A stretch of DNA of 64,000 nt from Metabacillus bambusae (GTDB lineage Bacteria > Bacillota > Bacilli > Bacillales > Bacillaceae), in NCBI RefSeq assembly GCF_017497975.1, contig NZ_JAGDEL010000008.1, positions 124,001 to 188,000 on the forward strand, in the 5' to 3' direction. The notes under the pieces were generated by a model. The model did no database searches. It was not told where the DNA came from and saw only the letters and a list, made by a program, of their open reading frames with translations. The position numbers were made by a program, and so were the translations under genes. This document shows positions 8,448-16,802 of the stretch, one piece after another. Position 1 is the stretch's first letter; the number at the start of each line of letters is the position of its first letter.

Positions 8448-9935
8448 ATGTTAACAGTTAAACCATATGAATTTTGGTTTGTAACAGGAAGTCAAGACTT
8501 ATACGGAGAGGAAACTATCAGAGAAGTAGAGGCAAATTCAAGAGTTATTACAGAGGCGCTTGATCGTGACCCTTCGGTTACATATAAACTTGTATTTAAA
8601 TCAGTGTTAAAAGAAGCAGATTCGATCCGTAGATTATGTTTAGAAGCAAATACAGATGAGAATTGTGCCGGTATTATCACATGGATGCATACATTTTCTC
8701 CTGCAAAAATGTGGATCGCTGGACTTACAGCTCTACAAAAACCAATGTTACACCTTCATACTCAATTTAACCGTGATATTCCTTGGGATAGCATTGATAT
8801 GGATTTCATGAACACAAACCAATCAGCACATGGTGACCGTGAATTTGGCTTTATGGGCAGCAGATTGAATGTAAAAAGAAAAGTTGTGGTTGGTCATTGG
8901 GAAAACAGTGATGTAAGAAGCAAAATTGGTAGCTGGATGCGTACTTCTGTTGCATTTTCAGAAGGTCAACACCTAAAAGTTGCACGCTTCGGGGATAACA
9001 TGCGTAATGTGGCTGTTACTGAAGGCGATAAAGTTGAAGCACAAATTAAACTTGGCTGGACAGTTGATGGCTTTGGGATCGGTGATTTAGTTCAACGAAT
9101 GAATGATGTAACAGAACAAGAAGTAGATCAGCTAATGGAAGATTATGAAAGAGACTACGACATTGTACCTGAAGGATTGGTTGAAGGATCTGCTGTTCGT
9201 GAATCCATTCGTTACCAAGCAAGAATCGAGTTAGGAATGAAAGCATTTTTAGAGGAAGGAAATTATACTGCTTTCACAACAACCTTTGAAGACTTGCACG
9301 GAATGAAGCAATTACCAGGACTTGCTGTTCAACGCTTAATGGCACAAGGATATGGATTTGCCGGAGAAGGCGACTGGAAAACAGCAGCATTACTTCGTAC
9401 ATTGAAAATCGTTGCAGATAATGAAGACACGTCATTCATGGAAGATTACACATATCACTTTGAGCCAGGCAATGAGCTTGTATTAGGCTCACATATGCTT
9501 GAAGTTTGTCCAACCATTTCAGCTACAAAACCGAAAATTGCAGTATATCCATTAGGAATTGGTGGAAAAGAAGACCCAGCCCGAATGATTTTTGATGGGA
9601 AAACTGGTGCTGCATTAAATGCATCAATTATTGATTTAGGACACCGTTTCCGTCTAGTTGTCAATGAAGTTGATGCTGTACAACCTGAAATTGAATTACC
9701 AAACCTACCAGTTGCCAGAGTTCTATGGTCTCCACAACCATCACTAAGTGAAGGTACTGAGAATTGGATTATCGCTGGTGGTGCTCACCATACTGTATTC
9801 TCTTATAAAGTAACAACGGAACAATTAAGAGATTGGGCTGAACTTGTAGGAATTGAATGTGTACTAATAAATAATGATACAAATAAACATGCATTCAAAA
9901 ATGAATTACGCTGGAACGATGTTATTTTTAAATAA
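8448..9935 (+). CDS. araA: L-arabinose isomerase AraA
   Basis: A 495-residue protein, full length for the family (about 496 in B. subtilis), interconverting L-arabinose and L-ribulose with Mn. Segments around the metal ligands are recognisable: GYGFAGEGDWKTAALLR (first Glu), YHFEPGNELVLGSHMLEVCP (second Glu and first His) and AGGAHHTVFS (last His). The N-terminus YEFWFVTGSQDLYGEE is typical. It follows araD by 19 bases with an AGGGGG ribosome site, and a large hairpin separates it from abfA. Confidence 0.96.
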   Translation: MLTVKPYEFWFVTGSQDLYGEETIREVEANSRVITEALDRDPSVTYKLVFKSVLKEADSIRRLCLEANTDENCAGIITWMHTFSPAKMWIAGLTALQKPMLHLHTQFNRDIPWDSIDMDFMNTNQSAHGDREFGFMGSRLNVKRKVVVGHWENSDVRSKIGSWMRTSVAFSEGQHLKVARFGDNMRNVAVTEGDKVEAQIKLGWTVDGFGIGDLVQRMNDVTEQEVDQLMEDYERDYDIVPEGLVEGSAVRESIRYQARIELGMKAFLEEGNYTAFTTTFEDLHGMKQLPGLAVQRLMAQGYGFAGEGDWKTAALLRTLKIVADNEDTSFMEDYTYHFEPGNELVLGSHMLEVCPTISATKPKIAVYPLGIGGKEDPARMIFDGKTGAALNASIIDLGHRFRLVVNEVDAVQPEIELPNLPVARVLWSPQPSLSEGTENWIIAGGAHHTVFSYKVTTEQLRDWAELVGIECVLINNDTNKHAFKNELRWNDVIFK

Positions 9936-9943
9936 TTAGAACA

Positions 9944-9998
9944 GAAAGAGCAACGAGATTAACTTATTATTACTTTAATTAATATTCTCGTTGCTTTC
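9944..9998 (+). terminator. Hairpin between araA and abfA
   Basis: Arms at 9944-9958 and 9986-9998 (GAAAG-AG-CAACGAGA with TCTCGTTGCTTTC) enclose a 27-base AT-rich loop, and TTTATTTTCC follows. It may be a partial terminator or an mRNA-stabilising stem that sets different levels of araA and abfA. Confidence 0.55.
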
Positions 9999-10042
9999 TT
10001 TATTTTCCTAACAATATATTAAAGAAAGATGAGGACTAATTG

Positions 10043-11530
10043 ATGAAAAATTCAATCGTTATTAATGCAGACGTAGAAAAAGGAACGATAAACCGTAATA
10101 TATATGGTCACTTTGCAGAACATTTGGGTCGTTGTATTTATGAAGGAATTTGGGTTGGAGAAGATTCACCGATCCCAAATACAAAAGGAATACGAAATGA
10201 TGTTTTAGAAGCACTAAAACAAATTAACATTCCAGTGCTTCGTTGGCCTGGTGGCTGTTTTGCAGATGAATATCACTGGAAGGATGGAATCGGACCTAGA
10301 AGTGAACGTAAACGTATGGTTAACACACACTGGGGTGGAGTGGTTGAAAATAACCATTTTGGAACACATGAATTCATGTTGTTATGTGAATTACTAGATT
10401 GTGAACCTTATATTTGTGGAAACGTTGGTAGTGGTACTGTTCAAGAAATGTCTGAATGGGTAGAATATATGACCTTCGATGGTGAGTCTCCAATGGCAAA
10501 TTGGCGTGGGGAAAATGGTAGACAAGAACCTTGGAATGTAAAATATTTTGGTGTAGGTAATGAGAACTGGGGTTGCGGTGGAAATATGCGTCCCGAGTAT
10601 TACGCTGACCTTTACCGCCGTTACCAAACATATGTAAGAAACTATGGTGATAATAAAATCTATAAAATTGCCGGTGGCGCAAATGTAGATGACTATAATT
10701 GGACTGAGGTATTAATGCGTGAAGCTGGTCGTCTAATGGATGGCTTAAGCCTACACTATTATACAATTCCAGGTGACTTCTGGTTAGGAAAGGGCTCTGC
10801 AACTAACTTCCCTGAAGATGAATGGTTTATTACGATGCAAAAAGCTCTTCATATGGACGAGTTAATTACGAAACACGGAACAATTATGGATAAATATGAT
10901 CCAGAAAAACGTGTTGGGATGATTATCGATGAATGGGGAACATGGTTTGATGTTGAACAAGGAACAAATCCAGGATTTCTTTATCAACAAAATACAATTC
11001 GTGATGCATTAGTAGCTGCTGTTCACTTCCATATTTTCCAAAAGCATAGTGATCGCGTTCAAATGACAAATATTGCGCAAACTGTAAACGTTTTACAAGC
11101 AATGGTGTTAACTGAAGGGGATAAAATGATTCTGACACCGACCTATCATGTGTTCGATATGTACAAGGTTCATCAGGATGCAACGCTTCTATCTGTTGAC
11201 GCTACTGTTGGTAGCTACAAATACAATGACCAAGAAGTGCCACAAGTGACGGTTTCAGCTTCTAAAGACAAAGATGGAAAAGTAAATATTAGCTTATGTA
11301 ATATCGATCACAAGGAATCTGCTTCACTATCAATTCAGCTTCGTGGAATAGCTGAGCAAATTTCAAGCCTATCAGGTACAATCCTTACATCTGATACGAT
11401 TGATGCACACAATACATTCGAGCAACCAGAAGTGGTTAAACCAACTGAGTTTAATCAAGCTTCAATTGAAAATGATCAATTAGATGTTACTTTACCGCCA
11501 ATGTCAGTTGTTTTGTTAACAATTGCATAA
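10043..11530 (+). CDS. abfA: Alpha-L-arabinofuranosidase, GH51
   Basis: Intracellular GH51 enzyme, 495 residues from the ATG at 10043 (a TTG lies directly before it; GATGAGGA is the ribosome site). It releases terminal alpha-L-arabinofuranosyl units from arabino-oligosaccharides. The acid/base Glu174 lies in [12 protein letters not shown] and the nucleophile Glu297 in [13 protein letters not shown], followed by the C-terminal beta-sandwich. [20 protein letters not shown] near the N-terminus is the GH51 hallmark. It ends the AraR-controlled cluster and supplies L-arabinose to AraA. No signal peptide is present. Confidence 0.95.
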   Translation: MKNSIVINADVEKGTINRNIYGHFAEHLGRCIYEGIWVGEDSPIPNTKGIRNDVLEALKQINIPVLRWPGGCFADEYHWKDGIGPRSERKRMVNTHWGGVVENNHFGTHEFMLLCELLDCEPYICGNVGSGTVQEMSEWVEYMTFDGESPMANWRGENGRQEPWNVKYFGVGNENWGCGGNMRPEYYADLYRRYQTYVRNYGDNKIYKIAGGANVDDYNWTEVLMREAGRLMDGLSLHYYTIPGDFWLGKGSATNFPEDEWFITMQKALHMDELITKHGTIMDKYDPEKRVGMIIDEWGTWFDVEQGTNPGFLYQQNTIRDALVAAVHFHIFQKHSDRVQMTNIAQTVNVLQAMVLTEGDKMILTPTYHVFDMYKVHQDATLLSVDATVGSYKYNDQEVPQVTVSASKDKDGKVNISLCNIDHKESASLSIQLRGIAEQISSLSGTILTSDTIDAHNTFEQPEVVKPTEFNQASIENDQLDVTLPPMSVVLLTIA

Positions 11531-11553
11531 TCAATAAAGGAAGAGTTGATCTG

Positions 11554-11811
11554 ATGGCATCCAATGTTTGTAAAAGTTGTACAAGAAACGTCATCATAAA
11601 AAAACAAGAAATTGATCAAATCCTTTCAAAAAGTAAGCTACATGCAAGCCAACTGGTATCTAATGAATTGTTTGAACAAAGAATGAGTACGTGTAAGTCT
11701 TGTCCATCTTTAATGTATGGAACAACATGCTCTCATAGTGGATGTCTTGTAGAATATCGCGCTAAATTTTCTATAAAAAGTTGTCCAAATCCAAGTGGAG
11801 CAAGATGGTAA
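11554..11811 (+). CDS. Small cysteine-rich protein, probable metal-binding
   Basis: An 85-residue protein 24 bases after abfA with a GGAAGAG ribosome site, so probably in the same transcript. Seven cysteines are arranged as C6-x2-C9, C47-x2-C50, C59, C64 and C77, separated by a helical basic linker. The two CxxC knuckles suggest a zinc ribbon. There is no signal peptide or membrane segment. I do not recognise it with confidence; it resembles short Cys-rich domain-of-unknown-function proteins of Bacillaceae. It ends PNPSGARW, with no obvious link to arabinose chemistry. Confidence 0.7.
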   Translation: MASNVCKSCTRNVIIKKQEIDQILSKSKLHASQLVSNELFEQRMSTCKSCPSLMYGTTCSHSGCLVEYRAKFSIKSCPNPSGARW

Positions 11812-11949
11812 AAAGGACAAACGTACGATAATCTTATTGGATTGCAATCTAATAGCATAGCTTTTCTTATGTGAAGTATTAAAGAAGTGTAATTATTTCC
11901 ATTTGTTTTGAAATAATTATCTCTTGAAGTAGTATAAAGGGTTAAGAAG

Positions 11950-12070
11950 CGGTAAATTTTTAGGAAAGAGCCTTTTTAATAGAGGATCATTTATTTAGTA
12001 GAAGAATGTACTAATAAGGAATTATAATCTAGCTACGGTTCCTATTTGATAGGGATAAAAAAATTTACCG
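11950..12070. repeat. 12-bp inverted repeat enclosing about 97 bases
   Basis: CGGTAAATTTTT at 11950-11961 is the exact inverse of AAAAATTTACCG at 12059-12070. The inside contains a short hairpin (CCTA-tttga-TAGG). The structure lies just upstream of the 6S-2 RNA promoter. No reading frame of note occurs in 11812-12106; the inverted repeat could be the closing stem of an unannotated RNA. Confidence 0.45.
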
Positions 12071-12106
12071 TCCAAAAGTGTAGTTGTATAAATAATAAAT
12101 CTTCTA

Positions 12107-12135
12107 TTGCATTCTTCTAGTAATTCTAGTATTAT
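12107..12135 (+). promoter_or_regulatory. sigma-A promoter of the 6S-2 RNA gene
   Basis: TTGCAT and TATTAT are separated by 17 bases, placing the transcript start near 12142, where the closing stem of the RNA begins. Confidence 0.6.
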
Positions 12136-12141
12136 AACAAT

Positions 12142-12372
12142 ACAAGCTGCGCTGTTCGCATTTTTTATAAAGTTTTAACCTTTAAGCTGATATAGGGAGT
12201 TTTATATTGAAGTCGGAATATCAAGCCTTCATTGCGTAGAGGAAGATATGAAACCTTCTGCAAACACCCACTTTTAGGAGTGGTGGTTTAAAACTCTATA
12301 ATGTTGATGCGGCAATCGCGGCACCTTATTTTACCAATCAATCCGGTTTCCTTTTGGGAGCCGGATTTTTGT
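12142..12372 (+). ncRNA. bsrB: 6S-2 RNA
   Basis: The stretch AGTTTTAACCTTT at 12171-12183 is the exact complement of AAAGGTTAAAACT, which as I recall is the product RNA that B. subtilis RNA polymerase makes on 6S-2 RNA; AAGCTGATATAGGGAG follows. A closing stem is visible: GCTGCG and GCAT on the 5' side (12146-12162) pair with ATGC and CGCGGC on the 3' side (12307-12322). Together with the promoter and strong terminator this gives a transcript of roughly 200-230 nt. 6S RNAs mimic an open promoter and hold the sigma-A holoenzyme. The mature 3' end may be trimmed before the terminator. The 5' end is inferred. Confidence 0.82.
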
Positions 12373-12378
12373 TTTTTA
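12340..12378 (+). terminator. Terminator of the 6S-2 RNA gene
   Basis: A 12-bp stem (AATCCGGTTTCC with GGGAGCCGGATT, two G-U pairs) has a TTTT loop and is followed by TTTTGTTTTTT. Confidence 0.88.
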
Positions 12379-12453
12379 TCTCTGGCTGTAGACAATAATT
12401 TGATATGTTGTGTTAGAAAACTTGAAGTTTGACTTTGGTATTAAATATTGGGG

Positions 12454-12576
12454 ATTTGTAAAATAAAGTGCAGAGTTTGCAAAAAAATTGCTGACATTTG
12501 CAAAAAAAAAATTCAGAGTTGCAAAAATAGCACTGATTATTGCAAAAAAAGTCTAAAGTTTTACAAAAAAGCATCC
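12454..12576. repeat. Six A-tract repeats phased at exactly 21 bp
   Basis: A degenerate unit TTGCAAAAAA (variants TTGTAAAA and TTACAAAAAA) begins at 12456, 12477, 12498, 12519, 12540 and 12561, exactly 21 bases apart each time. The spacers between units vary in sequence. The minus strand reads as a 7-residue repeat (FFANVSN, FFANSAL) but is broken by stops, so it is probably not coding. It lies in the gene-free stretch between the 6S-2 terminator and the YitT-type pseudogene terminator. Confidence 0.85.
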
Positions 12577-12664
12577 AAATTAGATAGTAAACTACATTTT
12601 GTAATTAGAGTTCTTAACCCTTAATTAGATTAATACGCAATACATAGATACACTTTCATATAGA

Positions 12665-12707
12665 AAAAAGCTAAAAACTCCAGAGAATGCAGAGTTTTTA
12701 GCTTTTT
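12665..12707 (-). terminator. Bidirectional terminator after the YitT-type pseudogene
   Basis: A 16-bp perfect stem (AAAAAGCTAAAAACTC with its inverse), 11-base loop and T-runs on both strands. It lies about 65 bases beyond the stop of the minus-strand pseudogene. Confidence 0.85.
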
Positions 12708-12771
12708 TTGAAGTACCCATAGATAAGCAATGTAAAGCTTATGGTCTTACAAGAGACGTATTTGTTATCTT

Positions 12772-13613
12772 TTAATGGATGGCAGTCTTAAATCTGCCAC
12801 CATGAGATTCTTGTGTGTCCATAATTGTTGCTTTAGAATCTATTTCAGAAACAATCGATTTTAATTTTGCAACTTCTAATCGAGTTACAACGACATAGAT
12901 GACCTCTTTATCTTGATCCTTTCCCATAAAGCTTCGTTACTCCACGCCCAAGACGATATGTAATCGCATCTGAAAGCTCTTCATACTCATCAGAAACGAT
13001 AATCGCTGCTTTTGTTTCATCAAGCCCCTGTATCACAGCGTCAATTTTTTTCGATGCAATTATAGTAGGTTAGGATCGAATACATCGCCTGTTCCCAGCC
13101 TAGGACAAACCCTGCCCATCCAAATACAAAAATATTAAAAAACATAACAAATTCTCCGACAGATAATGGAATTTTTTTTGTTAGTAAAATACCTAAAATC
13201 TCTGTACCATCTAAAGCACCGCCATGGCGAATGACTATACCAACACCTGCACCTAATAGTAATCCACCAAAAACAGTTGCTAGTAAGGGCTCTGTTGTAA
13301 ATGCATCTATATGATGCAAATTTGATTCTATAATTGCTAACATGATGATACTGAATAAGGATGAAACGAAAAAGTTCCGCCCAATATGCTTATAGCCCGC
13401 AAAGAGAAATGGGATATTGATAATTAAGGCTAGGATCCCAAAATTAATATCTGTTAAATAATTGATTAATAACGAAATCCCAATGATCCCACTATCAATA
13501 ATAGAATTCGGTACTAAAAATAACTCAATGGCTGCTAATGATGCACCTACCATCATCATAATATACCGGAATATCATATGCCTTTTTGTTTCTTTTTTAT
13601 GCTGTTTTCCCAT
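12772..13613 (-). pseudogene. YitT-family membrane protein, frameshifted
   Basis: The minus strand encodes a YitT/DUF161-type protein: 5-6 membrane helices, [20 protein letters not shown], then a DUF2179 tail. The intact frame from ATG 13613 (ribosome site AAGAAGGTG) stops at 13041. One extra base near 13062-13066 explains this: removing it restores [15 protein letters not shown] and [21 protein letters not shown] second break near 12919-12926 (after KLYGK) shifts frame again, and the last part reads [20 protein letters not shown] onward to TAIH and TAA at 12772-12774. Two independent frameshifts make a true pseudogene more likely than a sequencing error, though low-quality sequence cannot be excluded. 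Confidence 0.8.
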
Positions 13614-13829
13614 GTTAATAAACACCTTCTTATTAAGGTTAAACTAATGTTGTTTCTAATTGTATTGGAATAAATATGAGGATTTTTTGTGGAAAGTATC
13701 GCTAAGGATTAGATTATTAAGTAGGAATCTCCCATTGGAGTGTTAATTGAAGTTAAGTGATGAATTTTAAACCCTGTTTAGTTGGGGAAACTTACAATTA
13801 ATTGAACAATATCCAATCATAAATAAAAA

Positions 13830-13854
13830 GCTGGCTTGCATCATACAAGCCAGC
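13830..13854 (-). terminator. Terminator of xylR
   Basis: GCTGGCTTG and CAAGCCAGC form a 9-bp stem with a 7-base loop; on the minus strand it is followed by TTTTTATT. It lies just beyond the xylR stop codon. Confidence 0.85.
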
Positions 13855-13862
13855 AAAACAAA

Positions 13863-15035
13863 TTAATATTCTTTTAATTCTCGATTAATAAAGCTCTCAG
13901 CAGTAAATGCGGCTACTCCTAAAGCAGCTGAGTGGGTTGAGTGTTCTGAAAAGTTTATTTGTAAGTCCTTTTGTTGAAAGGAAAGGGCATGGGAATAGAC
14001 GATATCTAGTAGCGGTTGCTCGATCCATTCTTTTGCCATTGCTAAGCGATTTCCGATGATGATTTGTTCAGGATTAAAGGTATTAATGATATTATTAATG
14101 CCATAACCCAAATATTGTCCGATTTCTTTGAATAACTCAATTGCGTTTATATCATTTTTTAAGGCTAATTCTATCAATGATTCAAGTGTAGAATCCTTTT
14201 CTACTCCGGCTTTGTTAAGAAGCGCATGCTCAGATGCGTATGCTTCCCAACAACCTTTACTTCCACAGCTGCAAGGTGCACCATTCATTTGAATGACCAT
14301 ATGGCCCATCTCACCAGAAAAGCCGCTTAAACCTTGGTACAAATTATTATTTAAAATTAATCCTACACCAATTCCGATACCTGCGCTAACATAAATGATA
14401 TCGTTAAACTTTTTGCCAACACCGAATTGTTTTTCACCGTATGCACCAGCGTTTGCTTCATTTTCGATGATAACTGGAAGATCAAATTCTTTTTCAATAA
14501 GCTGTTTAATTTCACAGTTTTTCCAGCCTAAATTTGGGGCAAGTAACACTTTTCCTTGCTTATTAACAATACCCGGTATTCCAATGCCAATTCCAACAAC
14601 TCCGTAAGGACTATTTGGGAGATCTTTCATTAATGTTTGGATTGTGGATTTTACTTGTTGCATAACAAATTCGAAAGAAGTATTTTTGATACTTACATGA
14701 TGTTGTGCTATGATTTTTCCTTTTAGATCTGTTACAACCCCTAAAATGTAGTTTACACCCACGTCAATCCCGATTGAATAGCCAGCAACATGATTATAAT
14801 GCAAAAGGACAGGACGGCGACCACCGCTTGATTCTCCTGGACCAGATTCATACACAAGTTGTTTTTCTAGCAATTCATTGACTAGGGAGGAAACGGTTGC
14901 TTTATTTAAACCAGATGCTTGTGCAATATCAGCTCTTGAAATCGGTTCTTGTTGGGTAATTGTACGAAAGACAAGAGATGTATTGTTTTTCTTGACTACT
15001 TGTTGATTCCAAGTAATTGTTTTCAAATAGCTCAC
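13863..15035 (-). CDS. xylR: ROK-family xylose repressor XylR
   Basis: A 390-residue ROK protein with an N-terminal winged helix-turn-helix (about residues 15-75: PISRADIAQASGLNKATVSS) and a sugar-kinase-like domain. The zinc motif CSCGSKGCWEAYASEHALL is intact, as is the sugar-binding GYSIGIDVG. It is divergent from xylB, and XylR-type operators lie between them. By homology it represses xylose genes and is released by D-xylose. The start is GTG at 15035; the ribosome site is weak, so the exact start is uncertain. Confidence 0.9.
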   Translation of the reverse strand: MSYLKTITWNQQVVKKNNTSLVFRTITQQEPISRADIAQASGLNKATVSSLVNELLEKQLVYESGPGESSGGRRPVLLHYNHVAGYSIGIDVGVNYILGVVTDLKGKIIAQHHVSIKNTSFEFVMQQVKSTIQTLMKDLPNSPYGVVGIGIGIPGIVNKQGKVLLAPNLGWKNCEIKQLIEKEFDLPVIIENEANAGAYGEKQFGVGKKFNDIIYVSAGIGIGVGLILNNNLYQGLSGFSGEMGHMVIQMNGAPCSCGSKGCWEAYASEHALLNKAGVEKDSTLESLIELALKNDINAIELFKEIGQYLGYGINNIINTFNPEQIIIGNRLAMAKEWIEQPLLDIVYSHALSFQQKDLQINFSEHSTHSAALGVAAFTAESFINRELKEY

Positions 15036-15058
15036 CTAATTTCAGCGTTCTTTTCTAG

Positions 15059-15089
15059 ACTAAGTTTATTCTTATATTATAAACTTAGT
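15059..15089. promoter_or_regulatory. Perfect 10-bp inverted repeat in the xylR-xylB spacer
   Basis: ACTAAGTTTA at 15059-15068 and TAAACTTAGT at 15080-15089 are exact inverses 11 bases apart. The arms contain the TTAGTTTA half-site of Bacillus xyl operators, so this may be a second or overlapping XylR site that also autoregulates xylR. Confidence 0.55.
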
Positions 15090-15106
15090 TTATCCAATAG
15101 ACAAAC
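15085..15106. promoter_or_regulatory. xylO operator
   Basis: The half-sites TTAGTTTATCC and AATAGACAAAC form a dyad closely matching the Bacillus xyl operator (half-site AGTTTRTTTGG or AGTTTATTGGAT). It overlaps the right arm of the neighbouring inverted repeat, suggesting a tandem operator like that of B. subtilis. A weak cre-like element (TTGTAAGGGTTTTCT, central C lost) sits at 15212-15226. Confidence 0.7.
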
Positions 15107-15280
15107 ATTTTTCGAGGTGTTATAATTTTGGTAGTGAAATAATGTAATTTAATTATACATATAAGGTTTTTATACAGCCCTTTATGAAAGAAAGAATGCT
15201 AGATTATTATTTTGTAAGGGTTTTCTTTAGGGGTGTTAATATATAACATATCCATCATTTTAATATAAGGAGTTTTTACT

Positions 15281-16780
15281 ATGAAGTATGTTATCGGAAT
15301 TGATTTAGGTACAAGTGCTGTTAAAATTTTATTAATGGACAAAGAGGGAAATGTTGCTCAGGAAGTTTCAAAATCCTATCCATTGATCCATGAGAAGTCT
15401 GGGTATAGTGAACAAGAGCCAGAACAATGGGTTGAAAAGACACGTGAAGGTCTTTCTGAGCTTGTGACCGAATTTAAAGGTGATGTGGAAGACATCGAAG
15501 GGATAAGTTTCTCAGGCCAAATGCACGGACTTGTTCTTTTAGATGAATCACATAATGTGTTACGAAATGCGATTCTTTGGAATGATGTAAGAACAACACC
15601 ACAATGTAAACAAATTTATGATGTTGTAGGTCAGGAACGCCTACTTGCTATTACAAAAAATCCTGCATTAGAGGGATTTACGCTTCCTAAGATTTTATGG
15701 GTAAAAGAACATGAACCAGAAATCTTCGAAAAATCTGCTGTGTTCATGCTTCCAAAAGATTACTTACGCTTCCGGATGACGGGACAAATCCATAGTGAAT
15801 ACTCTGATGCAGCTGGAACATTATTATTAAATGTTGGGGAAAAGCAATGGAGTAATGAAATATGTAATAAATTCAATATTAAGCAGGAGCTTTGTCCACC
15901 ACTTGTTGAATCACATGAATGTGTAGGGACAATTACGGAAGAATATGCTAGTAAAACAGGTCTTTCTCCGGCTACCAAGGTTTTTGCCGGTGGAGCTGAT
16001 AATGCGTGTGGTGCAATCGGTTCAGGAATTTTATCTGAGGGGAATACGCTTTGCAGTGTAGGTACTTCTGGTGTTGTACTATCGTATGAAGAGAGAAACG
16101 ATCGTGATTTTGAGGGGAAGGTTCATTACTTTAACCATGGTAAACAAGATGCGTTTTACACAATGGGTGTTACGCTCGCAGCAGGGTACAGTTTAAGCTG
16201 GTTTAAGGATGTCTTTGCTGAAAATGACTCTTTTGAAGCATTATTAGACGGTATTGAACAAATTCCAGTAGGCGCTAACGGCTTATTATTCACACCATAT
16301 TTAGTTGGAGAAAGAACGCCACATGCTGACCCAACAATTCGTGCAAGCTTTATAGGTATGGAAGGCTCACATACAAAGAAGGATTTTGTCCGTGCAGTGT
16401 TAGAAGGTATTACGTTCTCTTTGCATGAATCAATTGAGATTTTCCGTGAAAGTGGAAAAATAATCAACACGATTACTTCAATTGGAGGCGGCGCTAAAAA
16501 TGATACTTGGCTGCAAATTCAAGCAGATATCTTCGATGCAAAAATCATTAAATTAAAAAGTGAACAAGGTCCTGGAATTGGTGCTGCCATTCTTGCAGCA
16601 TTTGGTGCTGGATGGTCAAATTCACTTCAAGAAATTGCGGATCTCTTTATTCAACCAGCTAAAACCTATGAGCCAATTGCTGAAAATGTTGAAAAATATC
16701 AAGAGCTGTTTACTTTATATAAAGGTGTTTACCAGCAAACGAAAGAATTAAATGAAGGATTAGCAGCGTTTAGAAAATAA
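15281..16780 (+). CDS. xylB: Xylulokinase XylB
   Basis: FGGY-family kinase, 499 residues, phosphorylating D-xylulose to D-xylulose-5-phosphate. YVIGIDLGTSAVKILLMD, GISFSGQMHGLVLLD, NAILWNDVRT and the catalytic-base segment AGGADNACGAIGSGI are present. The ATG has a good AAGGAG site 8-9 bases upstream. XylR and its operator lie directly upstream. The usual partner xylA is absent; the next gene is an oxidoreductase. Function is secure from motifs and context. Confidence 0.94.
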   Translation: MKYVIGIDLGTSAVKILLMDKEGNVAQEVSKSYPLIHEKSGYSEQEPEQWVEKTREGLSELVTEFKGDVEDIEGISFSGQMHGLVLLDESHNVLRNAILWNDVRTTPQCKQIYDVVGQERLLAITKNPALEGFTLPKILWVKEHEPEIFEKSAVFMLPKDYLRFRMTGQIHSEYSDAAGTLLLNVGEKQWSNEICNKFNIKQELCPPLVESHECVGTITEEYASKTGLSPATKVFAGGADNACGAIGSGILSEGNTLCSVGTSGVVLSYEERNDRDFEGKVHYFNHGKQDAFYTMGVTLAAGYSLSWFKDVFAENDSFEALLDGIEQIPVGANGLLFTPYLVGERTPHADPTIRASFIGMEGSHTKKDFVRAVLEGITFSLHESIEIFRESGKIINTITSIGGGAKNDTWLQIQADIFDAKIIKLKSEQGPGIGAAILAAFGAGWSNSLQEIADLFIQPAKTYEPIAENVEKYQELFTLYKGVYQQTKELNEGLAAFRK

Positions 16781-16802
16781 AAACTTTTGGGGATGAGATA
16801 AC

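Noticed and set aside
11820-11835. ACGTACGAT stretch after the abfA cluster as another AraR box
   Set aside because: It has only CGTACG and lacks the GTACGTAC core and flanking A/T pattern; it also lies downstream of the cluster.
12420-12600. Minus-strand reading of the 21-bp repeats as a heptapeptide-repeat protein
   Set aside because: In-frame stops interrupt it, no ribosome site is present, and the repeat is better explained as phased A-tracts.
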